This document shows, piece by piece, positions 34,484-44,427 of a DNA stretch of 64,000 nt. The DNA is from CAYJLF01 sp964371055 (GTDB lineage: Bacteria > Eisenbacteria > RBG-16-71-46 > CAIMUX01): the NCBI GenBank assembly GCA_964371055.1, contig CAYJLF010000019.1:1-64000 (forward strand), given 5' to 3'. A model generated the notes under the pieces. It saw only the letters and a list, made by a program, of their open reading frames with translations. It made no database searches and had not been told where the DNA came from. Each line of letters starts with the position of its first letter. The first letter of the stretch is position 1. The translations under genes were made by a program, and so were the position numbers.

Positions 34484-34959
34484 ACCGCGCCTCCGCGGGC
34501 CAGCTCGGCCTTGAGCCCAGCCACCGCGGCGTCGATCACAGGATCCGACAGCGCCAGGATCTGCGCGGCCAGCACCGCGGCGTTACGGGCCCCCGCCTTG
34601 TCGAGGGCGAGGCAGCCGACCGGCACCCCCCCCGGCATGCTCACGATGGAGAGGAGCGCGTCGAGGCCCCCCATTACCCCACCGGAGAGCGGCACGCCCA
34701 GCACCGGCAGCGAGGTGTGAGATGCCAGCACTCCCGGCAGGTGCGCCGCCAGGCCCGCCATCGCGATCAACACCTTCAGTCCCCGATCTTTCGCGGATCG
34801 GGCGTACTCGGCCGTCTCGACCGGCTGCCGGTGGGCGGAAAGGACCCGCGATTCGCACGGAACGCCGAGCCGTTCGAGCACCCGCTCCACTTCCTGCACC
34901 TGCGGTAGATCCGACTTGCTGCCACAGACGATTCCCACGAGGGCCTTCGTTTCGCTCAC
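34480..34959 (-). CDS. purE: N5-CAIR mutase (PurE)
   Basis: 159-residue class I PurE that converts N5-carboxyaminoimidazole ribonucleotide to CAIR in purine synthesis. Motifs CGSKSDLP near the N-terminus, SAHRQP, and GGVMGGLDALLSIVSMPGG are intact. Initiation is at GTG 34959, with GGGAGGAT upstream. The stop overlaps the TTG start of the TonB receptor. Its usual partner PurK is not in the window. Confidence 0.93.
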   Translation of the reverse strand: MSETKALVGIVCGSKSDLPQVQEVERVLERLGVPCESRVLSAHRQPVETAEYARSAKDRGLKVLIAMAGLAAHLPGVLASHTSLPVLGVPLSGGVMGGLDALLSIVSMPGGVPVGCLALDKAGARNAAVLAAQILALSDPVIDAAVAGLKAELARGGAV

Positions 34960-34992
34960 TGGATCGATCCTCCCTCTTCCGGTTCCTGCTCT

Positions 34993-36291
34993 CTAACCTA
35001 GCGCCCTCCACCCGATGTCGCGGCGGAAGACCTTCCCCTCAAATCGAATCTCGTCGGCGCCGCCATAGGCGCGGCCAAGCGCCTCCGGCAAGGTCTCTCC
35101 ACACCCGGTCACGGCCAGAACCCGTCCCCCCGAGGCGACGAGCGTGTTCCCGTCGCGCCGCGTGCCCGCATGGAAGACCAGTGTCTCCGGCCGCGCTTCG
35201 GCTGCTTCCACGCCCGTGATCGGCATGCCGGTCGGGTAGCTCCCCGGATACCCCGGCGCCGCGAGGACGACGGTGGCGGCATGCAGCGATCCGGCCGCGC
35301 TACCCCCACCGGCCGGGGACCGCAACGCGACCTGTGGGATCGCCCCGCGCCCCTCGACCACGGCCAGCAACGCGTCCAGAAAACCTGTCCCGAGCAGGGG
35401 CAGCACCGCCTGCGTCTCCGGATCGCCGAACCGGCAGTTGTACTCGAGGACCATCGGCTCGCCCCGGACGAGCATCAGGCCGGCGTAGAGGAGCCCGGAA
35501 AAGGGCCTTCCCTCCGCTTCGAGCGCGCCCAGCGTCGGGCCGACGATCTCGACTTCGATGCGCCGCGTGAGCTCGTCGGTCGTGCGCGGATAGGGGGCAT
35601 AGGCCCCCATCCCGCCGGTGTTCGGCCCCCGGTCTCCTTCTCCGATCCGCTTGTGGTCCTGCGAGAAGGGAAGGAGCCGGAACTCGCGGCCTCGGCAGAT
35701 CGCGAAGACCGAGAGCTCTTCCCCCTCGAGAAATTCCTCGATCACGATGCGGTCCGCCGCGGCGCCGACCGTACGCCGCTCGATGAGGTCTGCGACCGCC
35801 TCTTCGGCCTCCTCGAGGTTCGCCGCGATGACGACGCCCTTTCCGGCCGCCAGGCCGTCGGCCTTGATCACGATCGGGAAAGGCCCGCGACGCACGACGC
35901 CGAGCGCCTCCTCGGCCGAGTCGCAGGCGGTGAACGCTGCGGATGGGATTCCGTGATCGCGCAAGAGCGTCTTCGAGAAGACCTTGCTCGATTCGATCGC
36001 GGCGGCGGCCGCGGTCGGCCCGAAGACCCGCAGTCCCCGCGACCGGAAGAGATCGACGACTCCGTCGGCGAGGGGAGCCTCCGGGCCGATGAGCGTGAAG
36101 TCGACCTTCCGCGCCTCGGCGTGCCCGGCCAACCGATCGAGATCGGTCGCCTTCCCCGGCAGGTTCTGCCCGATTGCCGTCGTCCCCCCATTCCCGGGAC
36201 AGAAGAGAACCTCGACCGTGGGATCGGACGCACGCAGCGCCCACCCCAGCGCATGCTCACGGCCACCCGACCCGACCACCAGGACCTTCAT
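34993..36291 (-). CDS. purD: Phosphoribosylamine-glycine ligase
   Basis: 432-residue ATP-grasp enzyme that joins glycine to phosphoribosylamine in purine synthesis. N-terminal MKVLVVGSGGREHALGWAL, the ATP-grasp segment IKADGLAAGKGVV, and the metal/substrate motif EYNCRFGDPETQ are all intact. The length is normal. ATG 36291 lies 28 bases after the LarA-like gene, and purE follows after 33 bases, so these are co-transcribed. Confidence 0.95.
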   Translation of the reverse strand: MKVLVVGSGGREHALGWALRASDPTVEVLFCPGNGGTTAIGQNLPGKATDLDRLAGHAEARKVDFTLIGPEAPLADGVVDLFRSRGLRVFGPTAAAAAIESSKVFSKTLLRDHGIPSAAFTACDSAEEALGVVRRGPFPIVIKADGLAAGKGVVIAANLEEAEEAVADLIERRTVGAAADRIVIEEFLEGEELSVFAICRGREFRLLPFSQDHKRIGEGDRGPNTGGMGAYAPYPRTTDELTRRIEVEIVGPTLGALEAEGRPFSGLLYAGLMLVRGEPMVLEYNCRFGDPETQAVLPLLGTGFLDALLAVVEGRGAIPQVALRSPAGGGSAAGSLHAATVVLAAPGYPGSYPTGMPITGVEAAEARPETLVFHAGTRRDGNTLVASGGRVLAVTGCGETLPEALGRAYGGADEIRFEGKVFRRDIGWRALG

Positions 36292-36319
36292 CTCCGTTCC
36301 TCCCTCGTCGCCCCTCGGA

Positions 36320-37717
36320 TCAGCTCAGCACGCCCCCCTCGAGCCCGCGTTCCGGCAGGAACAACTCGGCTCGCGGCAGCCAGCCCCAGTTAGCCGGCCC
36401 CTTCTCCTCCAGCCAGGCCCAGGCCTCGTTCCAGCCCGCGAGCGGCGCGAGACCCAGGGAGCGCACGACCTGATCCGGCAGCTCGGAACAGAGGCCGATC
36501 TCCACGGCCGTCGTCGCGCGCCGCAACGCCACGAGAGTCTGCAGGTGGAGCAGGCCGGCCGGATCGGATCTCCCCGTGTCGGGTCGATAGCCGACCGGGT
36601 CGGCCGCGTAGCGGCGCAGCGTCTCCGAGCCGACTCCGTCCTCGCAGGCCGCCACGACCAGCAGCCGCCCTCCCGGCGCGAGGAACCGCACCCCGTGCTG
36701 AAGCGATTTGTGGGCCTGGAGGAAACTCTGGTCACGCGGGCGTCCGCCCGCATCGACGATCAGCGCGGCCGGCCGCGCGGTGAAGGGGATCCGATGGCGC
36801 TCCTCGTACCGCGCGACGGCCGCCTCGAACGAGGCCGGATAGGGTCCCTGCACCACCTCCGGCGGGAAGGTCATCGGCCGCGCCGGATTGGGATCGGCGG
36901 GAGACGCGTCCAGTGTGGTGACAACCCACTGCGGCGGAGCCAGCGCGATCGCCGCCTCGAGATCCTCGTGCACCGGATTCCCCAGCAGGAGTCCCGGTCC
37001 GCACGCCTCGTTCCAGGCGAAATCCTCCAGGCTCGGATCGCCGGATCGTGAGCCCGACCCGGATCGGATCGTGACGGCGCGCCGGTGATTGGCCAGGACA
37101 CCCGCCGGATCGGCCAGTCCGGGGAAGACCAGTTTCCGCCCGCCGCCGAATCCGGCGAAGTAGTGCCAGGAGATCTCCCCGAGCAGAAGACGGAAATCCG
37201 CCGCGAGGTACGCCGGATGGAGCCGGACGGGAGTGCCGGACGGGGTGCAGCCGACTTCGATGTGATCTCGGAATCCGTTGTCGCCGTTCTGGATAACCGA
37301 CCAGCCCTCAAGTGATTTCTCGGAGAGCCCGCTCCCCTCCAGGTGCGCGCGCAGGTTCGTATCCGGACTGACGGGATGAACGCCGCCCGCCAGGAGCAGC
37401 GTGCGGCGCGTCGTGGCGGGAACCGCCTCCGACAGCGCGACGACCAGGTCCTTGAGGACCGACTGCCACGAGCCGGCTCGCGTTCCGTCGGGGATGACCA
37501 CGACGAGCGAGGGCCCCGCCGTGGCCGCAAGTTCGCAGACCGAACCGAACGGCGACGGACCGCCCCAGGTCGAGTGAACCTCGCGCGTGACGCCGATCGC
37601 ATCCCAGATCCGGGAGGTGAGAGCCCAGGCCGGCGGCGCCAGCACCGGCGGACGCCCGAAACGGCGGAAACCGTCGAAGCGCTCCGCCCGCGCCCCCCGC
37701 ATCATCCAGACGGACAT
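36320..37717 (-). CDS. LarA-family nickel-pincer enzyme
   Basis: 465-residue protein of the lactate-racemase LarA/DUF2088 family. Recognisable features are VVIPDGTRAG (the DxTR substrate site), GGVHPVS with a catalytic-type His, and LGEISWHYFAGFGGGRK, whose His and terminal Lys match the nickel-pincer nucleotide region. ATG 37717 has GGAGAGG upstream; an in-frame start 10 codons earlier is rejected. No larB, larC or larE is in the window, so cofactor synthesis must be encoded elsewhere. The substrate is unknown; the family covers several 2-hydroxyacid racemases and epimerases. Confidence 0.8.
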   Translation of the reverse strand: MSVWMMRGARAERFDGFRRFGRPPVLAPPAWALTSRIWDAIGVTREVHSTWGGPSPFGSVCELAATAGPSLVVVIPDGTRAGSWQSVLKDLVVALSEAVPATTRRTLLLAGGVHPVSPDTNLRAHLEGSGLSEKSLEGWSVIQNGDNGFRDHIEVGCTPSGTPVRLHPAYLAADFRLLLGEISWHYFAGFGGGRKLVFPGLADPAGVLANHRRAVTIRSGSGSRSGDPSLEDFAWNEACGPGLLLGNPVHEDLEAAIALAPPQWVVTTLDASPADPNPARPMTFPPEVVQGPYPASFEAAVARYEERHRIPFTARPAALIVDAGGRPRDQSFLQAHKSLQHGVRFLAPGGRLLVVAACEDGVGSETLRRYAADPVGYRPDTGRSDPAGLLHLQTLVALRRATTAVEIGLCSELPDQVVRSLGLAPLAGWNEAWAWLEEKGPANWGWLPRAELFLPERGLEGGVLS

Positions 37718-37781
37718 GATCCTCTCCTCGCGGCCGGCGCGGAGCACGCCGACTCGACGGCGCGACGACTCCCGCTCGCGA

Positions 37782-40208
37782 TCATGGCGTCGACTCGACG
37801 AAGCGGGCGAGGATCTTCTTCCGACCCAGCTGGGGGAAGCTCACGACCAGGCGCGCATCCGGCCCCGTTCCGTCCTCGGACTCCACCACGCCGACCCCGA
37901 AGATGCGATGACGCACCGTCCGGCCCTTCCAGACCGAACCACGGCGACGGACCGCCGACCTGGCCGCACTCTCGCCTGCTCCGCCGCCGGCAACGCCGCC
38001 GGCAACCTCGATCGCATCCCCGCCGGCATCCGCGCCCGCAGCCTCGCTCGGATCGTCTCCGGCCTCGTCACGCACGGAACTGCGCGGGGAACGCGGCGGA
38101 CGGCTGGCCGAACGATCCATCCAGGACGGACGCCGCATCCCGGAGCCGGTGGCCGGATAGGGTTCCAGTCCCGGCGAGACCCAGACGCCGGGACCCCGCA
38201 CGGTCTCCACCGCCTCGGCCGGGAACTCGCTCAAAAATCGCGAGAGCCCGCCCGCCGCGAAGATGTTCATACGTCGCCGCTCGAGCGAAGCCGAGAGAAA
38301 GAGCCGCTGCATCGCGCGCGTGGCGCCGACGTAGAAGAGCCGCCGCTCCTCCTCCAGCTCTTCCGGATCCTCCAGCGACGAGGCGTGGGGAAAGAGCCCT
38401 TCCTCCAGCCCGGCGAGGAAGACCTGAGGAAACTCCAGCCCCTTCGCGTTGTGGACCGTCATCAGGGTCACGCGGTCCTCGCCCGGCGCGCGTGCATCGA
38501 GGTTGGTGTAGAGCGCGACCTGATCGAGATAGGCCCGGACCGAGGCACGACCCGTGAAGCCGTGCTCCTCTCCGGCGTCGCCGCCGATCCCACCGCCGTC
38601 TCCGCTCGGTGGAACCTCTCCCCGCGCGGCGAACCGCTCGGCACCGGCCAGAAGCTCCATGACGTTGGCGAGTCGGTCTTCCCAGCCCGGCTCTCCCGAC
38701 TCGCGCAGCCACTCCTCGAAACGGGTCCGGGCCAGGATGAGCCGCAGCAACTCCGCCGGGCTGTCCGTCACCCGGGCGCCAGCGTCGCGAATCAGCTCCC
38801 CGAACTCGCGCGCCTTCGCCAGCGCCGCGCCCCGGATCCCGCCATCGTCCGGATAGGAGCGACAGGCCTCGATGAAGTCGCCGCCGAGCGTCTGCGCGCG
38901 CGCCGCGATTCTCCCCAGGCTCACCGTCCCGAGGCCCCGGGCGGGGGCCCCGACGGCGCGCTGGAAGCTGATTTCGTCGCGGGGATTGACCGCCAGGCGG
39001 AGGTAGGCCAGGAGGTCCTTGACCTCCCGCCTCTGGTAGAAGGCGACCCCGCCGATGATCACATAGGGGAGGCGGAGATCGAGGAACGCCTCCTCCAGCG
39101 GACGCGACTGCGCGTGCACGCGGTAGAGGACCGCGATCTCCCCTCCGGTGATCGTTCCGGCCGCGCGCGCCGCCGTGATCCGGCCGCCGATCCAGCGCGC
39201 CTCCTCTTCCTCGTCGCGCGCCAGGTAGAGGACCGGCTTCTCCCCCGCCGGATGGACCGCGAGCAACTCCTTGGCGCGACGCCCTCGATTCCTCGCCACC
39301 ACCGCGGTCGCCAGATCGAGGATGGAGGCGGTCGAGCGGTAGTTGCGCGAGAGGTGAATCACGGCGGCGCCGGCGAAGTGGTCTTCGAAGCGAAGGATGT
39401 TCGTCACATCGGCGCCGCGCCACCGGTAGATCGATTGATCGTCGTCGCCCACCACCATGACGTTGCCATGCGCCGCGGTCCAGAGCTGGACCAGCCGGAG
39501 CTGGATCCGGTTGGTATCCTGGAACTCGTCCACCAGCACGTGCCGGAACCGCTCCGCGTACTCCGCGCCGATCGAGGGATGCTCCTCCAGCAGGCGCACG
39601 GCGAGGAGGAGCAGATCATCGAAGTCGGCGCCGTCCTGGGCCCGCAGCCGTTCCTGGTACTCGCGGTAGATCGCGGCATGCTTCGCCCGGTCGGGACCGC
39701 GGCCCTGCGCTTCCAGCTCGTCCGGTCCCCAGATCCGGTTCTTGGCGGCCGAGATCAGAGTCTGGATCTGGCGCACCCGCGGGGCCTCGTCATCCGCCCC
39801 CCGCGACTTCAGGACCTGCTTCAGGAGCGCCTGGGAGTCCTCCTGGTCGAAGACCGTGATCCCCTGCCGGAAGCCGAGGCGATCGGCGTGACGCCGGAGC
39901 AGGCGCAGGCAGATGGAATGGAAGGTCCCGATCCAGAGGTCGAGCGCGGCCGGTCCGAGCAGGCGGCCGGCCCGGCTCTTCATCTCGTCGGCCGCTTTGT
40001 TGGTGAAGGTGACGGCAAGGATTCGCCGGGCCGGAACTCCGTCTCGCACGAGGCGACCCAGGCGGTGGGTCAGCACGCGGGTCTTGCCGCTTCCGGCCCC
40101 CGCGAGCACGAGAAGCGGCCCATCGCCGAAGACGACGGCCGCGCGCTGTTCCTCGTTCAGGGACGAGAGGATCGGATCGTCGGGTGCACTGGTTCGGGCA
40201 TCTTCCAT
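37782..40208 (-). CDS. pcrA: UvrD/PcrA-type DNA helicase
   Basis: 808-residue superfamily 1 helicase for DNA repair and transcription-coupled processes. Walker A is GAGSGKTRVLTHRL; Walker B is LVDEFQDTN; the later motif TVHNAKGLEFPQVFLAGLEE and VGATRAM are intact. A Pro/Ala/Gly-rich linker (about 690-750) precedes a C-terminal Tudor-like domain (TVRHRIFGVGVVESEDG) of the type that binds RNA polymerase in PcrA/UvrD. ATG 40208 has no ribosome site but lies just after a TACACT, so the transcript may be leaderless. Confidence 0.93.
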   Translation of the reverse strand: MEDARTSAPDDPILSSLNEEQRAAVVFGDGPLLVLAGAGSGKTRVLTHRLGRLVRDGVPARRILAVTFTNKAADEMKSRAGRLLGPAALDLWIGTFHSICLRLLRRHADRLGFRQGITVFDQEDSQALLKQVLKSRGADDEAPRVRQIQTLISAAKNRIWGPDELEAQGRGPDRAKHAAIYREYQERLRAQDGADFDDLLLLAVRLLEEHPSIGAEYAERFRHVLVDEFQDTNRIQLRLVQLWTAAHGNVMVVGDDDQSIYRWRGADVTNILRFEDHFAGAAVIHLSRNYRSTASILDLATAVVARNRGRRAKELLAVHPAGEKPVLYLARDEEEEARWIGGRITAARAAGTITGGEIAVLYRVHAQSRPLEEAFLDLRLPYVIIGGVAFYQRREVKDLLAYLRLAVNPRDEISFQRAVGAPARGLGTVSLGRIAARAQTLGGDFIEACRSYPDDGGIRGAALAKAREFGELIRDAGARVTDSPAELLRLILARTRFEEWLRESGEPGWEDRLANVMELLAGAERFAARGEVPPSGDGGGIGGDAGEEHGFTGRASVRAYLDQVALYTNLDARAPGEDRVTLMTVHNAKGLEFPQVFLAGLEEGLFPHASSLEDPEELEEERRLFYVGATRAMQRLFLSASLERRRMNIFAAGGLSRFLSEFPAEAVETVRGPGVWVSPGLEPYPATGSGMRRPSWMDRSASRPPRSPRSSVRDEAGDDPSEAAGADAGGDAIEVAGGVAGGGAGESAARSAVRRRGSVWKGRTVRHRIFGVGVVESEDGTGPDARLVVSFPQLGRKKILARFVESTP

Positions 40209-40215
40209 AGGCGGG

Positions 40216-40221
40216 AGTGTA
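40216..40221 (-). promoter_or_regulatory. Possible leaderless -10 of pcrA
   Basis: TACACT on the minus strand lies 7 bases before the A of the pcrA ATG, the spacing expected if transcription starts at the start codon. No strong -35 is visible. No Shine-Dalgarno precedes the ATG. Confidence 0.35.
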
Positions 40222-40293
40222 GCGGTTCGGCGTCGCGAGGGCACGCATTCCTCCTCCGCGTGACTGGCGCGGCCGCGAGGCGGCGAGCCGGGA

Positions 40294-43200
40294 TCAATAC
40301 TCGATGCGCAGCTTCAGGTCGAGCGAGTAGGTGTCGCGCATCAGGTTGTTCTCCCCCTTCTCGCGATCCACGGCCGCGTTCAGGAAGAGGAGATTGCTGA
40401 GGCGGTAGCGCAACGAGACCTCCCGGTCGGGTGACGCACCCAGCTCCTGCGCGTAGACCACGCTCCACTGCGGCTGCACGATCGGGCGGAAGTTGATCCG
40501 CATGGGATCCTGCCCGCCGAACTCCCCCTCGAGCTGCACGCGGTCGATCCAGGGAAGCTGGCGGACCAGGTTCTGTTCGATCTGCTCGATCAACTCGGAG
40601 GAGATCGCCTGGCGCGTCGGATCGGATGCGCTGAAGGTCCCGAGTTCGGGATTGGAGAGCTGACCGACGCTCAAGAGCTCCACCAACTGGTCGCTGGAGT
40701 ATCCCCGCGGGTCGGGACTGCTCAAGTCGACCTGGAGTTCCTTGCGCGCCGGGTGCCCGGTGACGTGGAGCTCCACCTGGACCGGCGGCTCGTCGCCGCT
40801 CCCGGGGATCTCCGTCTCGGCCTGGATGTCGAACTCCGGATCGGGCCCCTTGCCGGTTTCGTGAAAGGTCACGGTGCCGGAGGTGATGCGGAGCGAGCGG
40901 TTGAAGATGCGATAGCGTCCTCCCAGCACTTCCACCGTGCCCCAGAGGCTCCACCACGGCCACCGATAGCTCACCGTCAGGGCTCCCTCCCCCAGATCGA
41001 CGGCGGCGTACGGCTGATTGACGCGGAAGTTGCCCGGAGCATCCACCTGGATCTCGATCAGCCAGGGAGTATACGGCGGCTGGCGGAGCGCCGGCGGCTT
41101 GCTCAGATCCTGGGTGATCAGTCCCTCCAGGACGCGTGCGGTTCCGGAGAGCCTGGGCCGGATCGAATCGCCTTCGACGATGGGCGCCGCCCGGAGATCC
41201 CCCTCGACGAGCATCCGGTAGTTGCCGCGCTCGAAGACGGGAGCCTCGCGCACCTGCGCCCGCAGGTCGAACTCCTCGAGGCTGCGGGCCAGGCCGGAGA
41301 CATCGACGCGACCGCTCTCGTTCAACCTCCCCTGCGCGACCAGGTGCAGCCCGGCCGAGTCGATGTGCCCCTCGCCCTCAATCCGGCTGAAGCGTTCTTC
41401 GCGCCCCGGCACTCGGAACGACCCGTCGTGGACCGTGAACTCCCCCCGGGGATGGACCTGACGGCCGATCCCTTCCGCAACGATGCGCCCGCTCAAGGTT
41501 CCCGCCGGATCCTGCAGCACGCCCGTGACAAGAGAGACGAGGGCGAGGTCGGCCTCCTTCAGCTCCATCACGACTCGCGTGGACTCGCCGCGAACCTCGC
41601 GCGCGTACGGCGGCACGAGCCCGAGACGCCATCCCGCTTGCCCCTCGCCGTGCAGGCGGGTCGGTCCCATGTGCCAGTCGAAGGTCCGGAGATCGACCGA
41701 TCCATCGCCGACCGTGGCGCGGAATCGCACCGAGTCGGCCCATGCCTGGTAGATCCAGAGATCGTTGCCGGACAGATCGAGGTCGACCGCCAGGTCATTC
41801 ACGTCTCCTTTCACGCGCGCTTCCAGGCTGACTGAGCCGCCGATGCCGCTGGGCCGCCGGCGTTCCTCCGCCGCGACCTCGGGCCTCTCCTCCACGATCC
41901 TCGCGCGCATCGGATCGAGGGGCGTCGCGAGGGGAGATCCGCCGTCACGCCGAGGACCGAAGTACGGCATGAGAAACGGAGCCACCGGCGCGTCGTCGAT
42001 CCGGATCCGTCCCGAGATGCCAGCCCGGCCGAGGACATCCGCGGCCCGCGCCGAATCCGCGAGCGCGTCGAGCGTCTCTTTCCACGTTCCCGGGATTGTG
42101 ACCGAGAGCGAATCGCCCCGCACGACGACCGGCGGACCGGGCATCTGCGGGCCGACCAGGTCGACGCCGGGGAGAATCCCGTGGTATCCCTGCCCGATCA
42201 CGCGCAGGGAATCGATCCAGAGGCCGATCCCCTCGCCGGCCGCGCCGGCCAGCGTCAATCGATCCCAGTACCAATCCAGGGTCTCCAGTCCGGTCGCTTC
42301 GCCCTCGAAGGCGTAGACCGGTCGTTCCACCCGACCCGAGCCCGTGAGAGAGGCGCGCCCCGTGCCCCGGATCGCATCCGCCGGCAGACCGAAGAAGGCG
42401 AGGATGGACGCGAGCTCGAGATTTTCGGCCCGCGCCGCGAACCCCATCGAGTCACCGCCCGGCGCGCCGTGCGAAGGCCGGATCCAGCCCCGGCCCCCCG
42501 CGCGGCCGAATTCCGAACGGACCCGGATCGAGTCGATCCAGACGAGTTCCGGGGACCAGTTCAACCGGGCGGGCGTGTCGAGCCGAAGTTCGGGTGCACG
42601 CCCGGGCCGAACGGCGCAGCTGTCGAGCAGCAAAGCCCCGCGCGCGTAGGGCAGGATGCGCGCCGCCAGATCGCACGAGAGCGTGTCCATCGAGGCCGAC
42701 AGTCTGGTCCGGATCGTGTCGCCGACCGCGACCCATCCGCGGACCGAGTCGAGGGGAACCTCGTAAGCATCGATTCCGCTCCCATCCAGATCGGCCGACA
42801 GCGCGAGCGGTAACACGCGCCCCGCGATCCGGGAGAGACGGAGGGTGTCGAGGTAGACCTCCATCGCCCGTCCGTCTCGCACGCCCAGGTCTCCCTCGAC
42901 CTCCAGCCGGGAGCGAGAGCCCCACACGCGCGCCTCACCGCTCACCGCCCCCTCGAGTGTCACGCCCGTCAACCACGGCTCGATCCAGGACTGCAGAGGA
43001 AAGCGGTGCAGCGTCGCCTGCGCCGTGATCTCTTCCAGGTCCCGGCTGGCCCGGCCATGCAGCCGCACCGTGGGTTGACCGTCGATCACCTCCTCGGTCT
43101 CCAGCCGGTCGAGGCGCACCTCGCCGGGATCGAGCTCCATCCGAATCGAGAGCCCGCTCAGCGGGCGACCGAGCAGGACTCCCGGATCGAGCTCCGCCAC

Positions 43201-44427
43201 CGCCTGGAGATGGAGGCGAGGACCGATCGAATCCGCCTCGACTCGAATCACGCCGTTCAGGTCGGACGACGGCAGACCGGCCGCGAAACGCGACACCGGA
43301 GGGACCGCGAGGTCGATGCCGGCGAGTTCCACCGAAGCGCTCCCCTGACCCGGGGACTCGATCATGGCGCTGCCGTGCACGCTCATCGGGCCGAACCGCA
43401 GCCGCAGGTTTTCCAGATCGGCCCGCCCCGGACTGGCCCGCATCGCCACGAGCAGCGTGTCGAGCCCGGTGCCGAAAAGCGAGCCGTCGAGGTCGAGACC
43501 CAGCTCCGCGCGCGGGGGCGCACCGCGTTCCGTGACGAGGTGGAACACCACATGACCGGCCAGTTGATCGTCCTCCTCGAGCGGCACCGGCCAGTCGCGC
43601 ACGAGAGGGATCTCGCCCGGAACGAGCCGCGAGACAGCGATCTCCCCGATCAGGCGGGCCGAGCTGTCGGCGGCGGCCGCCCCTGAGTTCCAATCCGCGT
43701 CGACGCGTCCCGCCAGCCCCGGCCCGGAAAGACCGGCCGCGGAGAGGGTGTACTGACGGAACTGGGAGACCTCGATCAGTCCGTTCTCGAGCGCCAGCCA
43801 GAGTGAGTCAGGTTCGGTCCGGACCAGCACGCGCCGAAGCGTTCCCCGGATCTCTCCACGCTGATGCGCGATCCCCTCCAGGGCCACGTCGGCCCCCAGG
43901 CGACGCCCGTCCGGCAGCACGACCTGGACCTGGTTGACCTGGAACAGCGCGCAGCGCAGTCGCGGCAGACGGAGCACACCCCCGGGCTTCTCCGCCCCAC
44001 CCTCCACCCCCTCTGCCTGCCGCCCGGAGGCGAAGAGCGGGGATGGCGCAGCGGTGAGATCGACCGCGAGCGAATCGATGCGGAAGAGCGAGAGATGGAC
44101 GCGGCGCGTCAGGAGATCTTCGGGTCGGAGCCTGAGGTCCACACGGCGCGCGACCAGCCAGGGGACCCATCCGCCGTCGCCGCGGGATTCCAGCCGGACG
44201 CCGGTCACGGAGAAACCGGAGGGATCGAACCGTTCCACGCGATCGATTCGCGCCCGGGTCGGCGAGGCGAAGACCGCCTCCAGATCCAGCCGATCCAATC
44301 CCCAGTCCCGGATGCTCGCCTGCCGTCCGAGCAGGAAAGGTGACGCCAGGAGGGCGAGCAAAAGGAGCGTGAGAGCGCCCGGCACACCCCACAAGAGGTG
44401 AAGGAGTTGCCAGCGGCTGCGGGCCAT
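40294..44427 (-). CDS. tamB: TamB-like inner-membrane protein (DUF490)
   Basis: 1377-residue protein with one N-terminal membrane helix (LTLLLLALLASPFLLG, about 18-33), a long beta-helical periplasmic region and a C-terminal DUF490/TamB domain ending in the terminal aromatic LKLRIEY. TamB spans the periplasm and carries lipids or helps barrel assembly with an Omp85 protein. ATG 44427 overlaps the stop of the TamA-like gene (ATGA), a strong pairing. The C-terminal region shows SSDQLVELLSVGQLSNPELG, typical of the family. Confidence 0.9.
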   Translation of the reverse strand: MARSRWQLLHLLWGVPGALTLLLLALLASPFLLGRQASIRDWGLDRLDLEAVFASPTRARIDRVERFDPSGFSVTGVRLESRGDGGWVPWLVARRVDLRLRPEDLLTRRVHLSLFRIDSLAVDLTAAPSPLFASGRQAEGVEGGAEKPGGVLRLPRLRCALFQVNQVQVVLPDGRRLGADVALEGIAHQRGEIRGTLRRVLVRTEPDSLWLALENGLIEVSQFRQYTLSAAGLSGPGLAGRVDADWNSGAAAADSSARLIGEIAVSRLVPGEIPLVRDWPVPLEEDDQLAGHVVFHLVTERGAPPRAELGLDLDGSLFGTGLDTLLVAMRASPGRADLENLRLRFGPMSVHGSAMIESPGQGSASVELAGIDLAVPPVSRFAAGLPSSDLNGVIRVEADSIGPRLHLQAVAELDPGVLLGRPLSGLSIRMELDPGEVRLDRLETEEVIDGQPTVRLHGRASRDLEEITAQATLHRFPLQSWIEPWLTGVTLEGAVSGEARVWGSRSRLEVEGDLGVRDGRAMEVYLDTLRLSRIAGRVLPLALSADLDGSGIDAYEVPLDSVRGWVAVGDTIRTRLSASMDTLSCDLAARILPYARGALLLDSCAVRPGRAPELRLDTPARLNWSPELVWIDSIRVRSEFGRAGGRGWIRPSHGAPGGDSMGFAARAENLELASILAFFGLPADAIRGTGRASLTGSGRVERPVYAFEGEATGLETLDWYWDRLTLAGAAGEGIGLWIDSLRVIGQGYHGILPGVDLVGPQMPGPPVVVRGDSLSVTIPGTWKETLDALADSARAADVLGRAGISGRIRIDDAPVAPFLMPYFGPRRDGGSPLATPLDPMRARIVEERPEVAAEERRRPSGIGGSVSLEARVKGDVNDLAVDLDLSGNDLWIYQAWADSVRFRATVGDGSVDLRTFDWHMGPTRLHGEGQAGWRLGLVPPYAREVRGESTRVVMELKEADLALVSLVTGVLQDPAGTLSGRIVAEGIGRQVHPRGEFTVHDGSFRVPGREERFSRIEGEGHIDSAGLHLVAQGRLNESGRVDVSGLARSLEEFDLRAQVREAPVFERGNYRMLVEGDLRAAPIVEGDSIRPRLSGTARVLEGLITQDLSKPPALRQPPYTPWLIEIQVDAPGNFRVNQPYAAVDLGEGALTVSYRWPWWSLWGTVEVLGGRYRIFNRSLRITSGTVTFHETGKGPDPEFDIQAETEIPGSGDEPPVQVELHVTGHPARKELQVDLSSPDPRGYSSDQLVELLSVGQLSNPELGTFSASDPTRQAISSELIEQIEQNLVRQLPWIDRVQLEGEFGGQDPMRINFRPIVQPQWSVVYAQELGASPDREVSLRYRLSNLLFLNAAVDREKGENNLMRDTYSLDLKLRIEY

